Origin: Euzebyales bacterium
GTDB taxonomy: Bacteria > Actinomycetota > Nitriliruptoria > Euzebyales > JAHELV01
Assembly (NCBI GenBank): GCA_036374135.1
Contig: DASUUK010000041.1
Span: forward strand, 1 to 64,000
Reading direction: 5' to 3'
DNA length: 64,000 bases
The notes under the pieces are model-generated. The model saw only the letters and a list, made by a program, of their open reading frames with translations. It was not told the origin of the DNA and did not search any database. Below are positions 33,902 through 41,875 of this stretch, one piece after another (position 1 is the stretch's first letter; each line of letters begins with the position of its first letter). The position numbers were made by a program, and so were the translations under genes.

Positions 33902-35130
33902 GACGCGCCCGCCGTGGTCGTCGGCCGCGGTTCGTCCGCGTCGGCGAGCGCCCGCTCGTACCCGCCACGCGACCGCGCGTCCATGGCCGGCAGTGGCAGG
34001 TGCTCACCGCGCAGCACGCGTCGGCGCGCCATCAGATCATCGAACTCCATGTACACGTCCTGCAGGTGGCGCGCACCGCGCTCCAGATCGAAGGGCAGGC
34101 GCCCGTGCAGCACGCGGTGACCGTGCACCGCGAGCAGATCCCCGGCCGCGCACTTGAACTCGACCCGGTACCGCGGATCGTCGATCATCCGACCCAGCCT
34201 GCGGTACGCAGCGTAGAACGGCTCGACCTGGTCGAACGCAGCGTCCAGCGGCGACGCGAGCTGGTTCGAGAACCGCACCGTCCGGACACGTCCGGTCGCG
34301 TCGAGCTCGATCAGTGGCGCCACCGCTGCGCTGTCGGTGTCATCGCTCCACTGCTGGAACATCACCGGAACCCGCGACAGGGTCGCGAATGCCTCCGGGG
34401 CGGTCGCCCGCAGATCCTCGACGACCTTCCACCCGTCGACCACGACGCTCTCGCCACCCGTCGCATCGTTGGCGAGGAAGTGGAGCAACTGCAGACTGGG
34501 CGGCCAGGAGTAGCTGGGGAAATCGGTGTGTGGCTTCAGCTCCAGCGTCGTGTGCGCCACGCTGTAGCCGGTCGGGTCCTGGCGGACCTCGTGGAGCCGC
34601 CCGAACGCGACCTCCCGCACGGGCGCGATCGCCTCGGCGAAACGCACGACCTCGCCATCGACCGCCGGCACGTGACGAACGAGCGCGACGCCGCGGTCAC
34701 GCAGCGCATCGAGCCAGCCCAGCAGGCCGTCGGTCGTACCGACGACGTCGGCATGATCGAAGGTGGGCATGCGCGAACTGACCGCATCCCACAGGACCGG
34801 TCGGTGCTGCCGACCGGCACGCGCGTCAGCGCCATAGTCATGGCGCGCGAGCCACGCCCGCGAGAACGTCGACTGGTGCCCGTCGCTCCACACGATGTGC
34901 AGCGCGTCGTCGGCATCGACCCACGCCCGCGCCGGCGCGATGTCGTCGGCGATGTCGGCCGTGAACAACCGCCGTTCGCAGGTCTGGCCCACCCGACAGC
35001 GGTCACACCAGCAGTTGTCGCGCAGCCAGACGTGGTGGAACGTCCGGCTGGCATCGGACAGGTCGACCGTCAGCGTACGCGCGTCGACCTGTACCCGGGA
35101 TGAGCCCTCCTGCGGGTCCGCATCGGTCAT
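33898..35130 (-). CDS. TauD/GBBH-like Fe(II)/2-oxoglutarate dioxygenase, TmpA-like
   Basis: A 410-aa non-haem iron enzyme. The N-terminal zinc domain (~35-55) has C40, C42, C45 and C51 in LRDNCWCDRCRVGQTCERRL, as in gamma-butyrobetaine hydroxylase. Iron ligands are H201 and D203 in LKPHTDFPSYS and H342 in HGHRVLHGR, whose arginine binds 2-oxoglutarate. By sequence alone it could be a GBBH (carnitine synthesis), but pairing with an HD oxygenase points to TmpA, which hydroxylates 2-trimethylaminoethylphosphonate. The start ATG 35130 follows AAGGGG. It is divergent from a LysR gene. Confidence 0.78.
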   Translation of the reverse strand: MTDADPQEGSSRVQVDARTLTVDLSDASRTFHHVWLRDNCWCDRCRVGQTCERRLFTADIADDIAPARAWVDADDALHIVWSDGHQSTFSRAWLARHDYGADARAGRQHRPVLWDAVSSRMPTFDHADVVGTTDGLLGWLDALRDRGVALVRHVPAVDGEVVRFAEAIAPVREVAFGRLHEVRQDPTGYSVAHTTLELKPHTDFPSYSWPPSLQLLHFLANDATGGESVVVDGWKVVEDLRATAPEAFATLSRVPVMFQQWSDDTDSAAVAPLIELDATGRVRTVRFSNQLASPLDAAFDQVEPFYAAYRRLGRMIDDPRYRVEFKCAAGDLLAVHGHRVLHGRLPFDLERGARHLQDVYMEFDDLMARRRVLRGEHLPLPAMDARSRGGYERALADADEPRPTTTAGAS

Positions 35131-35289
35131 CGCACACCCCTTGCCCCTGCGTGACCGTCCGGCGGGCGACGATGCCGTGGTCACGTCGTACCGTCACCGC
35201 AGTCTGGTCCCACGGCCGTGCACCGATCAAGCGACGAGTTGTAGGCCTGAGACCACCGAAAACTGTTGCTCGGCGCCGATCGGCGACCG

Positions 35290-35295
35290 TAGGGT
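35290..35295 (+). promoter_or_regulatory. -10 box of a likely leaderless promoter (LysR gene)
   Basis: TAGGGT lies seven bases before the ATG of the LysR-type gene, with no Shine-Dalgarno sequence. Confidence 0.5.
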
Positions 35296-35302
35296 GCATC
35301 CG

Positions 35303-36205
35303 ATGCGGTATCGGATGCCGCCGTTGCCGGCACTGCACGCGTTCGAGGCCGCGGCGCGGCTCGGAAGCTTCGCGGCGGCTGCTGCTGAGCTGCACCTGTC
35401 ACAGTCGGCTGTCAGCCAGCGGGTGCGGGCGCTCGAGGCGCACCTCGGCGTCGCACTGTTCGACCGCATGCCGCGCAGCGTGCGCCTGACGGAGCTCGGC
35501 CGCGCCTACGCCCCAGCGGTCCAGTCCGCGCTCAACGACCTCACGGTCGCGACGCTGGGACTGTTCGGCTCGACGACGCGGCGGCAGCTCACGGTCCGCG
35601 TGCAGATCTCGTACGCCGCGACCTGGCTGGCGCCTCGCCTGCAGTCCTTCAGCGACGCCTACCAGCACATCGACCTGCGTCTGGTGACGGCGATCTGGGC
35701 CGACGCGCTCCCGGCCGGCGAGGTCGACCTGGAGATCCGACAGGGCACCGGCCGGTGGCCCGGCTACCACGCGAGCCTGCTGCACGACGACATGGCGGTG
35801 GCGGTCTGTGGCCCGCGCCACAGCGAACGGTACGGACCCATCGAGGGCGTGGCAGACCTCGCACGGCGCCCGCGTGTCCACGTGCTGGGTTTCGACGACC
35901 TGTGGGCACGCCTGTTCTCGGAGGCCGGCGTCATCGCAACCGGCGAGCGCATGACGCTCGACACCTCGGTCGCCGCGATCGAACTGGCCGCGGCGACCGC
36001 GATGGTGGCCATCGTGCCGGAGCGGTTCGCCCGCCGCGCGCTGGCTGACGGCCGGATCGTCCGCGTCAGCGACACGCTCGTGCCCATGCGTCAGTCCCAC
36101 TACGTGTTGTGGCCCGAGCGTTGCCCGCCATCGTCCGAGGCGCTGTCGTTCGTCAGCTGGGTGCGCGACCTCGATGACGCGCACGCGACGCCGACCGCAA
36201 CGTGA
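35303..36205 (+). CDS. LysR-type transcriptional regulator (GcvA-like)
   Basis: A 300-aa regulator. The first ~60 residues form the LysR winged HTH (LPALHAFEAAARLGSFAAAA, then AELHLSQSAVSQRVRALEAH). The C-terminal co-inducer domain resembles GcvA-type proteins (VRVQISYAATWLAPRLQSFS). It is divergent from the TmpA-like gene across 172 bases, the classic layout for LysR control of the tmpAB-like unit. A phosphonate or quaternary amine is a plausible co-inducer. ATG 35303 is chosen; the frame is open upstream but overlaps the dioxygenase promoter. Confidence 0.9.
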   Translation: MRYRMPPLPALHAFEAAARLGSFAAAAAELHLSQSAVSQRVRALEAHLGVALFDRMPRSVRLTELGRAYAPAVQSALNDLTVATLGLFGSTTRRQLTVRVQISYAATWLAPRLQSFSDAYQHIDLRLVTAIWADALPAGEVDLEIRQGTGRWPGYHASLLHDDMAVAVCGPRHSERYGPIEGVADLARRPRVHVLGFDDLWARLFSEAGVIATGERMTLDTSVAAIELAAATAMVAIVPERFARRALADGRIVRVSDTLVPMRQSHYVLWPERCPPSSEALSFVSWVRDLDDAHATPTAT

Positions 36206-36306
36206 CGGGCCGGTCGTCAGGTCGGCCACCGGTCACCGTCGCGTGCGCTGTAGCCTGCGGGTCACGCGGTGCGTCACCCAACCGCGAACCCCGGACGAGC
36301 GAGGCC

Positions 36307-37224
36307 ATGCAGACCACCGACGACCAGGCCGGCGCGACGCCCCAGGCTGCCGCGCCGACGGAGCCCGCGCTCTCGGTCGGGTGCGTGATCCTCACGATGG
36401 GCGACCGCTCGGAGGACCTGCAGCGCGCCGTCGCGTCCGTCGCCTCCCAGCGCGACGTCCAGGTCGACTGCCTGATCGTCGTGAACGACGCTGCGCCCAT
36501 CGAGTCGCCACCTGACGCCCGGGTGCTGGCCGCCGGCCGCAACCTCGGCATCCCCGAGGGCCGCAACGTCGGCGCGCGTCAGGTCGCCGGGGACCTCGTC
36601 GCATTCCTCGACGACGACGCGTGGATCGTCGGTGACGACATGTTCGCCCGCGCCGCCGCGAGGTTCGCCGCCGAGCCCGACCTGGGCATCGTGTCGCTGC
36701 GGATCATCGATCCCGGCGGACGCCCGACCGCTCGGCGTCACGTCCCGCGCCTGCGGGTCGGCGACCCGGCCGTCGGTTCGGAGGTGACCACGTTCCTCGG
36801 CGGCGCCTGCATCGTCCGCCGTGCGGTCTTCGACCAGGTCGGATGGCTGCCAGGGGACTTCGTGTACGCCCACGAGGAGACGAGCCTGGCCTGGCGTGCG
36901 CTCGATGCCGGCTGGCGCATCAGGTACGCGGGCGACCTCGCGATCCACCACCCGGCGACGCCGCCCGGTCGCCACGCGCGGTACCACCACCTGACCGCCC
37001 GCAACCGTGTGCTGCTGGCCCGACGGCACCTGCCGTGGGCCGTGGCCACGGCGTACCTGTCGCTGTGGACCGCGGTGACGCTGCTGCGCGCCGGGCGCGA
37101 CGGCGTCGGCCCGTCGCTGCGTGGGTTCGTCGACGGGTTCCGTCACCCGCGCGGCGAGCGCAGGCCGATCTCCTGGCGTACCGTCGCACGCATGACCCGG
37201 CTGGGTCGCCCACCGATCCTGTGA
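36307..37224 (+). CDS. family 2 glycosyltransferase
   Basis: A 305-aa GT-A fold enzyme. The nucleotide-sugar region begins VGCVILTMGDRSEDLQRAVA, the DXD-type motif is AFLDDDAWIVGDDMF, and TTFLGGACIVRRAVFDQVGW with YAHEETSLAWRALDAGWRIR is typical of GT2. The C-terminal ~40 residues are basic with one hydrophobic segment (WAVATAYLSLWTAVTLLRAG), suggesting membrane contact. It resembles rhamnosyl/galactofuranosyl-type transferases; the sugar is unknown. Ribosome site GAGCGAGG precedes ATG 36307. The next gene follows with a tiny gap or a GTGA overlap. Confidence 0.88.
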   Translation: MQTTDDQAGATPQAAAPTEPALSVGCVILTMGDRSEDLQRAVASVASQRDVQVDCLIVVNDAAPIESPPDARVLAAGRNLGIPEGRNVGARQVAGDLVAFLDDDAWIVGDDMFARAAARFAAEPDLGIVSLRIIDPGGRPTARRHVPRLRVGDPAVGSEVTTFLGGACIVRRAVFDQVGWLPGDFVYAHEETSLAWRALDAGWRIRYAGDLAIHHPATPPGRHARYHHLTARNRVLLARRHLPWAVATAYLSLWTAVTLLRAGRDGVGPSLRGFVDGFRHPRGERRPISWRTVARMTRLGRPPIL

Positions 37225-37232
37225 CGCCCTCC

Positions 37233-38114
37233 ATGCCTTCCACGCCCGACCTGTCGACCGTCACCGCGATCGACATGCACGTGCACTGCGAGGTCTCCCA
37301 GGCCGGTGAGCCCGCGCTCCCACCGCGCCTGCAGGACGCCGCACGGCAGTTCTTCGGCGGCGACGACGGGCCGCTGCCGACGCTCGACGAGACCGCGGCC
37401 TACTACCGTGCGCGCGACCTGGTCGCCGTGATCTTCACGATCGACCTGGACATCGCGTACGGACATGCAGGCGTGTCCAACGAGGAGATCGCGGAGGGCG
37501 CCGCGCGCCACCCGGACGTGCTGCTTCCGTTCGCAAGCATCGATCCCGCCCGCGGCGCCGCCGGCATCGCCGCGGCCCGGCGCCTGGTCGCCGACCATGG
37601 CGTCCGGGGGTTCAAGTTCCATCCCAACCTGCAGGGGTTCGCCCCGAACGACCGGGCGGCGTACCCGTTGTACGAGGCGATCACCGAGCTCGGCGCGCCC
37701 GCGCTGTTCCACAGCGGGCAGAGCGGCATCGGGGCGGGTCTGCCGGGCGGTGGTGGCATCAGGCTGCGCTACTCGAACCCCATGCTGCTCGACGACGTCG
37801 CGGCGGACTTCCCCGGCCTGCAGATCATCATCGCCCACCCATCGTTCCCCTGGCAGGACGAGGCGCTCGCGGTGGCGGTCCACAAGCCGAACGTCTGGCT
37901 CGACCTGTCGGGCTGGTCACCGAAGTACTTCCCCCCGCAGCTCGTGCGGTTCGCCGACACCATGCTGCGCGACCGTGTGCTGTTCGGGTCGGACCACCCG
38001 TTCATCACACCCGACCGCTGGCTCCGGGACTTCGATCAGATCGACGTCCGCGAGGAGGTGCGGCCACGCATCCTGAAGCACAACGCCGCCCGGCTGTTGG
38101 GGCTGACGTCCTGA
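37233..38114 (+). CDS. amidohydrolase 2 (ACMSD-like) family protein
   Basis: A 293-aa TIM-barrel hydrolase/decarboxylase. Metal motifs appear in order: IDMHVHCEV near the N terminus, VRGFKFHPNLQGF, FHSGQSGIG, IIAHPSFPWQDEALAV and VLFGSDHPFITPDRW (the catalytic aspartate). The family includes aminocarboxymuconate semialdehyde decarboxylase and 2,3-dihydroxybenzoate-type decarboxylases. ATG 37233 is given. GTG 37221, which overlaps the glycosyltransferase stop, is an equally possible start; neither has a clear ribosome site. Confidence 0.85.
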   Translation: MPSTPDLSTVTAIDMHVHCEVSQAGEPALPPRLQDAARQFFGGDDGPLPTLDETAAYYRARDLVAVIFTIDLDIAYGHAGVSNEEIAEGAARHPDVLLPFASIDPARGAAGIAAARRLVADHGVRGFKFHPNLQGFAPNDRAAYPLYEAITELGAPALFHSGQSGIGAGLPGGGGIRLRYSNPMLLDDVAADFPGLQIIIAHPSFPWQDEALAVAVHKPNVWLDLSGWSPKYFPPQLVRFADTMLRDRVLFGSDHPFITPDRWLRDFDQIDVREEVRPRILKHNAARLLGLTS

Positions 38115-38126
38115 CGCCCCGGCCGG

Positions 38127-38411
38127 CTAGCGGTCGGTGAGCAACCGCCAGAGCCTGCCGAGGTTGACCGTCCAGCCGATCCCGACGGGCTGCGGCACCA
38201 CGATGCGCGGGTCGTCGGGGTTCCACAGTGCGGCCCGTACCCTGCCCACCGTCGGTGGGCGAAGATCGTAGGGCACCACGCCCACGCGACCGTGCCAGGT
38301 CCGCTCGGAAGCCGGCGTGCGCAGCTCGCGGACCACGGCCATCACGAGCAGCGCGGTGGTCGCCAGGCGCAGCAGGTTCTGCATGGTCGATGGCGCCTGC
38401 CGTTGCGTCAT
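38127..38411 (-). CDS. DUF5808-domain small protein
   Basis: A 94-aa protein. An N-terminal hydrophobic helix (LLRLATTALLVMAVVRE) is followed by a short charged linker and the DUF5808 core, with DDPRIVVPQPVGIGWTVNLG at the C terminus. DUF5808 proteins are small, membrane-associated and of unknown function. ATG 38411 is preceded by GGAGGAGAGG, an excellent ribosome site. It is convergent with the amidohydrolase gene and divergent from the MalY-like gene. Confidence 0.8.
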   Translation of the reverse strand: MTQRQAPSTMQNLLRLATTALLVMAVVRELRTPASERTWHGRVGVVPYDLRPPTVGRVRAALWNPDDPRIVVPQPVGIGWTVNLGRLWRLLTDR

Positions 38412-38510
38412 GACCTCTCCTCCGTATCGATCCGCCGATCTTCGCATGCGCGCATGCGGCCGTCGAGCACCCGCGGCCCCCGCGCGTACGGCCGACCGTC
38501 CCGGGCCGGG

Positions 38511-38516
38511 TAGCGT
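38511..38516 (+). promoter_or_regulatory. -10 box of a likely leaderless promoter (MalY-like gene)
   Basis: TAGCGT lies seven bases before the ATG at 38524, with no Shine-Dalgarno sequence. Confidence 0.45.
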
Positions 38517-38523
38517 CGGATGC

Positions 38524-39675
38524 ATGGACGACATGTCGGCGACGTTCCTGCCACTGGACGAGCTGCGACGACGCCGCAGCGTGAAGTGGCGCACCTACGA
38601 CCCCGACGTGCTGCCCCTGTGGGTGGCCGAGATGGACGTCGCGCTGGCGCCGCCGATCGCCGCTGCGCTCCGGGCCGCAGTGGCACGCGGCGACACCGGC
38701 TACGTCCACGCCGGCGATCTGGCCGAGACGTACGCCGCCTTCTCGGCGCGTCGCTACGGCTGGGCGCCCGCGCCCGCGCGCACCTCGCTGGTGCCCGATG
38801 TGATGCACGGCATCGCCGCCGTGCTCCGGCTGGCCACCGAACCCGGAGACCACGTCGTCATCAACCCGCCCGTGTACCCGCCGTTCTGGCACTTCGTGCA
38901 CCTTGCCGACCGGGACGTACGCGAGGTCGGCCTGCACGCTGGCGCCGACGGCTACACGCTCGACCTCGCGGGCCTGGAGCGGGCGTTCGCCGAGGGTGCC
39001 GCGGCCTACCTGCTCTGCAACCCGCACAACCCGACCGGCAGCGTGTGGGACCGCGACGCGCTGCTGGCGGTGGCCGACCTCGCCGAGCGTCATGACGTAC
39101 TGGTGCTGGCTGACGAGGTGCACGCGCCCCTGACCCACGACGGGATCGTCCACGTCCCGTTCGGTGCCCTCGACCACCCGGCCGCCCAGCGGGCCGTGAC
39201 GTTCGTCGCCGCCTCGAAGGCCTGGAACCTGCCCGGGTTGAAGGCGGCGTTGACGCTGGCGGGACCGGACGCGCCGCCAGCGCTGACGACGCTCCCCCAC
39301 GAGGTGCAGGTGGGAACCGGGCTGTTCGGCGTCCTCGCCGCGCGTGCCGCGTTCGCCCACGGCGAGCAGTGGCTGTCGTCGCTGCGCACCCGACTCGACG
39401 ACAACCGTCGTCTGCTCGCGGACCTCCTCGCCCGCCACCTTCCCGCCATCGACCACCGTCCGCCCGATGCGACGTACCTCGCCTGGCTGGACTGCCGGGC
39501 CCTCGGCCTGGGCGACGACCCCGCCGCGGTGTTCCTGGAACGTGGCCGCGTCGCGCTCAACAGCGGGCACACCTTCGGTGCGCAGGGACGCGGCTTCGTC
39601 CGGCTCAACCTGGCCACGTCGCCCGAGTTGCTCGACGACGCCGTCCGTCGCATGGTGATCGCCCTTGACAACTGA
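38524..39675 (+). CDS. PLP-dependent MalY/PatB-type aminotransferase-fold lyase
   Basis: A 383-aa fold-type I PLP enzyme. Segments include KWRTYDPDVLPLWVAEMDV (the MalY/PatB N-terminal mark), YLLCNPHNPTGSVWDRDAL, VLADEVHAPLTHDG, and the Schiff-base lysine in AASKAWNLPGLKAALT. The MalY/PatB subgroup mainly cleaves cystathionine or cysteine (C-S beta-lyase), and some members act as aminotransferases. There is no operon partner. ATG 38524 matches the family N terminus and the leaderless -10 box. Confidence 0.88.
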   Translation: MDDMSATFLPLDELRRRRSVKWRTYDPDVLPLWVAEMDVALAPPIAAALRAAVARGDTGYVHAGDLAETYAAFSARRYGWAPAPARTSLVPDVMHGIAAVLRLATEPGDHVVINPPVYPPFWHFVHLADRDVREVGLHAGADGYTLDLAGLERAFAEGAAAYLLCNPHNPTGSVWDRDALLAVADLAERHDVLVLADEVHAPLTHDGIVHVPFGALDHPAAQRAVTFVAASKAWNLPGLKAALTLAGPDAPPALTTLPHEVQVGTGLFGVLAARAAFAHGEQWLSSLRTRLDDNRRLLADLLARHLPAIDHRPPDATYLAWLDCRALGLGDDPAAVFLERGRVALNSGHTFGAQGRGFVRLNLATSPELLDDAVRRMVIALDN

Positions 39676-39695
39676 CATGAATTTGTATGGTGTTG

Positions 39696-39736
39696 CTATA
39701 GGAAAAGTTGACAGCTTAGCTATCAGATCCTATAGT
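39696..39736 (+). promoter_or_regulatory. hsp20 promoter with overlapping inverted repeat
   Basis: TTGACA (39708-39713) and TATAGT (39731-39736) are separated by exactly 17 bases, a near-consensus housekeeping promoter and the strongest in the window. An 8-base inverted repeat, CTATAGGA (39696-39703) and TCCTATAG (39728-39735), brackets it and covers the -10 box. This whole stretch (39673-39740) is strikingly AT-rich. No HspR HAIR box (CTTGAGT-N7-ACTCAAG) is present, so another repressor is likely. Confidence 0.75.
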
Positions 39737-39805
39737 GGCATCGCAGCGCCGGATCAGAGCGGTGCGGAGAACTCACAGAGCAGCGACCGACAGGAGGGAT
39801 TCGTT

Positions 39806-40243
39806 GTGGCGAGGTTCGTGGATCCGTTCGAGGAGATGGACCGCATGTTCGGACAGTACGGTGGCCGCTGGCGCAACGGCGGCATGATGCCGATGGACGC
39901 CTTCGAGAAGGACGGCGTCTACACCCTGCGCTTCGACCTGGCCGGCGCCGACCCGGACGCGGTCGATGTGACGGTCGAGCACGGGGTGCTCACGATCACG
40001 GCGGAAGGGCCGGTCGAAGAGACCGAAGGCGTCAACTGGCTCGTGCGTGAGCGTCCAACAGGGACGCACAGCCGCCAGGTGCGTCTGGGCGACCGTCTCG
40101 ACGCGAGCAACATCGACGCCCAGTACGACCACGGTGTGCTGACGGTGACCATCCCGATCCGCCCCGAGGCCAAGCCGCACAAGGTGTCGATCCGCAGCGG
40201 CAACGAGAGCCAGACGATCGAGGCGGAGAGCGCCAGCTCCTGA
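39806..40243 (+). CDS. Hsp20/alpha-crystallin small heat-shock protein
   Basis: A 145-aa ATP-independent holdase. The alpha-crystallin domain spans ~35-130: FEKDGVYTLRFDLAGADPDA, then VTVEHGVLTITAEGPVEETE and AQYDHGVLTVTIPIRPEAKP, whose VLTVTIPI strand precedes the C-terminal tail. The tail KPHKVSIRSG has VSI as a likely IXI-type dimer-contact motif. GTG 39806 is chosen because AGGAGGG sits seven bases upstream; reading from an earlier start would cross the promoter. Confidence 0.9.
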   Translation: MARFVDPFEEMDRMFGQYGGRWRNGGMMPMDAFEKDGVYTLRFDLAGADPDAVDVTVEHGVLTITAEGPVEETEGVNWLVRERPTGTHSRQVRLGDRLDASNIDAQYDHGVLTVTIPIRPEAKPHKVSIRSGNESQTIEAESASS

Positions 40244-40311
40244 CTCTGAGCAGATCCCCGGCAGACACCGCATCGACGCGGTCCGCCCGGCGCAGACCCC
40301 GATCAACTGCA

Positions 40312-40361
40312 CGCTCTGAGCGTGCCGGCCGGCAGCACCGTCGGCCGGCACGCTCAGAGCG
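40312..40361. terminator. perfect bidirectional terminator between hsp20 and the ATP-grasp gene
   Basis: Two 20-base arms, CGCTCTGAGCGTGCCGGCCG (40312-40331) and its exact complement (40342-40361), enclose a 10-base loop. It serves both convergent genes. The ATP-grasp stop codon (40354-40356) lies inside the right arm, so the last residues of that protein are encoded by the stem. Confidence 0.85.
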
Positions 40362-41730
40362 CAAGTATCGCGCGCACATCGGTGGCGGGCTCGGTCGGGC
40401 CGAGCCCCAGGCCGAGGCGGGTGTCGGCCCACGTGAGCACGCTCGCCGTCAACGCCGCGACCGATTGGCCGGGGACCAACGTCGGCATCTCCGGGACGAT
40501 CCGCACGAACGTGCCGACCGGCGACGGTCCGCACTGCACCGTGACGTCCGCGGCGGCGACCTCCGTCTCGTGCCAGCCGCCGTCCGCACGGCGCAGCGCG
40601 ATCGTCCGCTCCCCGACGGCCACGGCGGCCACGATGTGACACCGCGCCTGCCGCGCATCGTCTGCGCGATCCACGACGTGGCGCTCGAGCCACGTGGGAT
40701 CCCAGCTGATGTTCACGCCTTCGACGACCGCGTAGTGGATGAGGCCGGCCGGTACCTCCGCCGCAGCACCCTGCATGTCCAGCGCCGCGCTGAAGCGTGG
40801 GTTGAGCTCGGTCGGGCGGAACCCATCCGCGGTGAGCACGCCGTCGATGCTGAAGGCGCCCCGGTACCCGACCGACGAGCGCAGGTGCGCACCGACCCGG
40901 CGCGCGTGGTCGCGCATCTCGTCACGGTCGGCAGCCGGCGGATCCCAGACCGTGGCCATGCCCGCGTACAGCAGATCTGACCTCCCGGGCCGCCGCAGCA
41001 CGACCATCTCGGAGGGTCGGAAGGCCAGCGTGACGTCCGGCAGCACGAAGCCGTTGATCGAGCACGGGATGCCCTCGAGGAATGGCATGACACGGACCTG
41101 GTCGGCGCGCTCCGCCATGAACGTCGCGGCGGCCGACGCCTGCTCCTCACTGCGCACCCACCGCAGGCCTGTGGCACCGCCGTGCCAGCCGCGGCGGTTG
41201 TCGGCGACCCACACGGTCCCGGCACCCGCGTCGAGAGCCGACGCGGCGGCGCGTAGGGCCGTTGCGTCGGACGGGACGACCGCCGACGGCGCGACGGGGA
41301 CGCCGGACGAGCGCCACACCTCGTCGATCACGGTCTTGTCCTCCAGCGCGCGCCAGGCGGCGGGGCGCGCACCCCACACACGTCGGCCGAACGCACGGGT
41401 CAACTGCGTGAACAGCGGGGCGAGCACCCGCGCGCCACGCTGCGGGTCGAACCGGTTGAGCACGGCATGGACGTCGCCGCCGGCGTTCGCCATGGCGTCG
41501 TCGAATGCATGGATCGACTCCATGAGACCGTCCGCCTCGAGGCCGAGCACCACCGTGTCGACGTCGGGTACGGGTCCCGTCCCCCGACTGCCGGCAACGA
41601 CCAGCACGTCGGTCGCGCCGAACGACTGGAGCATGTCGACCTGCGACGTCGCGCCGGCCAGCACGTCGCTCGCGACGATCCACCGACGGTCGCCATACAC
41701 CTGTGCAAGCCATCGCATATGCTCGTCCAT
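40354..41730 (-). CDS. ATP-grasp domain protein
   Basis: A 458-aa ATP-grasp ligase. The N-terminal ~130 residues form a Rossmann-like pre-ATP-grasp domain (VASDVLAGATSQVDML; VLVVAGSRGTGPVPDVDT). The ATP-binding core includes WRALEDKTVIDEVWRSSGVP and VRVMPFLEGIPCSINGFVLP. The magnesium-binding motif is FRPTELNPRFSAALDM (ExNxR). Such stand-alone enzymes join a carboxylate to an amine or thiol; the substrate is unknown. GGAGG immediately precedes ATG 41730. It is divergent from the PNPOx-like gene. Confidence 0.82.
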   Translation of the reverse strand: MDEHMRWLAQVYGDRRWIVASDVLAGATSQVDMLQSFGATDVLVVAGSRGTGPVPDVDTVVLGLEADGLMESIHAFDDAMANAGGDVHAVLNRFDPQRGARVLAPLFTQLTRAFGRRVWGARPAAWRALEDKTVIDEVWRSSGVPVAPSAVVPSDATALRAAASALDAGAGTVWVADNRRGWHGGATGLRWVRSEEQASAAATFMAERADQVRVMPFLEGIPCSINGFVLPDVTLAFRPSEMVVLRRPGRSDLLYAGMATVWDPPAADRDEMRDHARRVGAHLRSSVGYRGAFSIDGVLTADGFRPTELNPRFSAALDMQGAAAEVPAGLIHYAVVEGVNISWDPTWLERHVVDRADDARQARCHIVAAVAVGERTIALRRADGGWHETEVAAADVTVQCGPSPVGTFVRIVPEMPTLVPGQSVAALTASVLTWADTRLGLGLGPTEPATDVRAILAL

Positions 41731-41875
41731 GGTCCCTCCAGGCGCGGCCGTGCACAGGCTAGACCAGCGACACGAACGTCCCTGACCGGCGGGTCCAACG
41801 GCCTGGGGGAGCCGCCGCCGAGGGAGCAAGCTGACAAGCACCGCCGGACGGGGCGGACGTCCACAAGGAGCGGAG

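Noticed and set aside
39665-39691. Second hsp20 promoter starting at TTGACA 39665
   Set aside because: That TTGACA is made of the last codons of the MalY-like gene, and no good -10 box is found at 16-18 bases.
39673-39805. HAIR (HspR) or CIRCE operator for hsp20
   Set aside because: Neither CTTGAGT-N7-ACTCAAG nor the CIRCE 9-N9-9 repeat is present; a different inverted repeat is.
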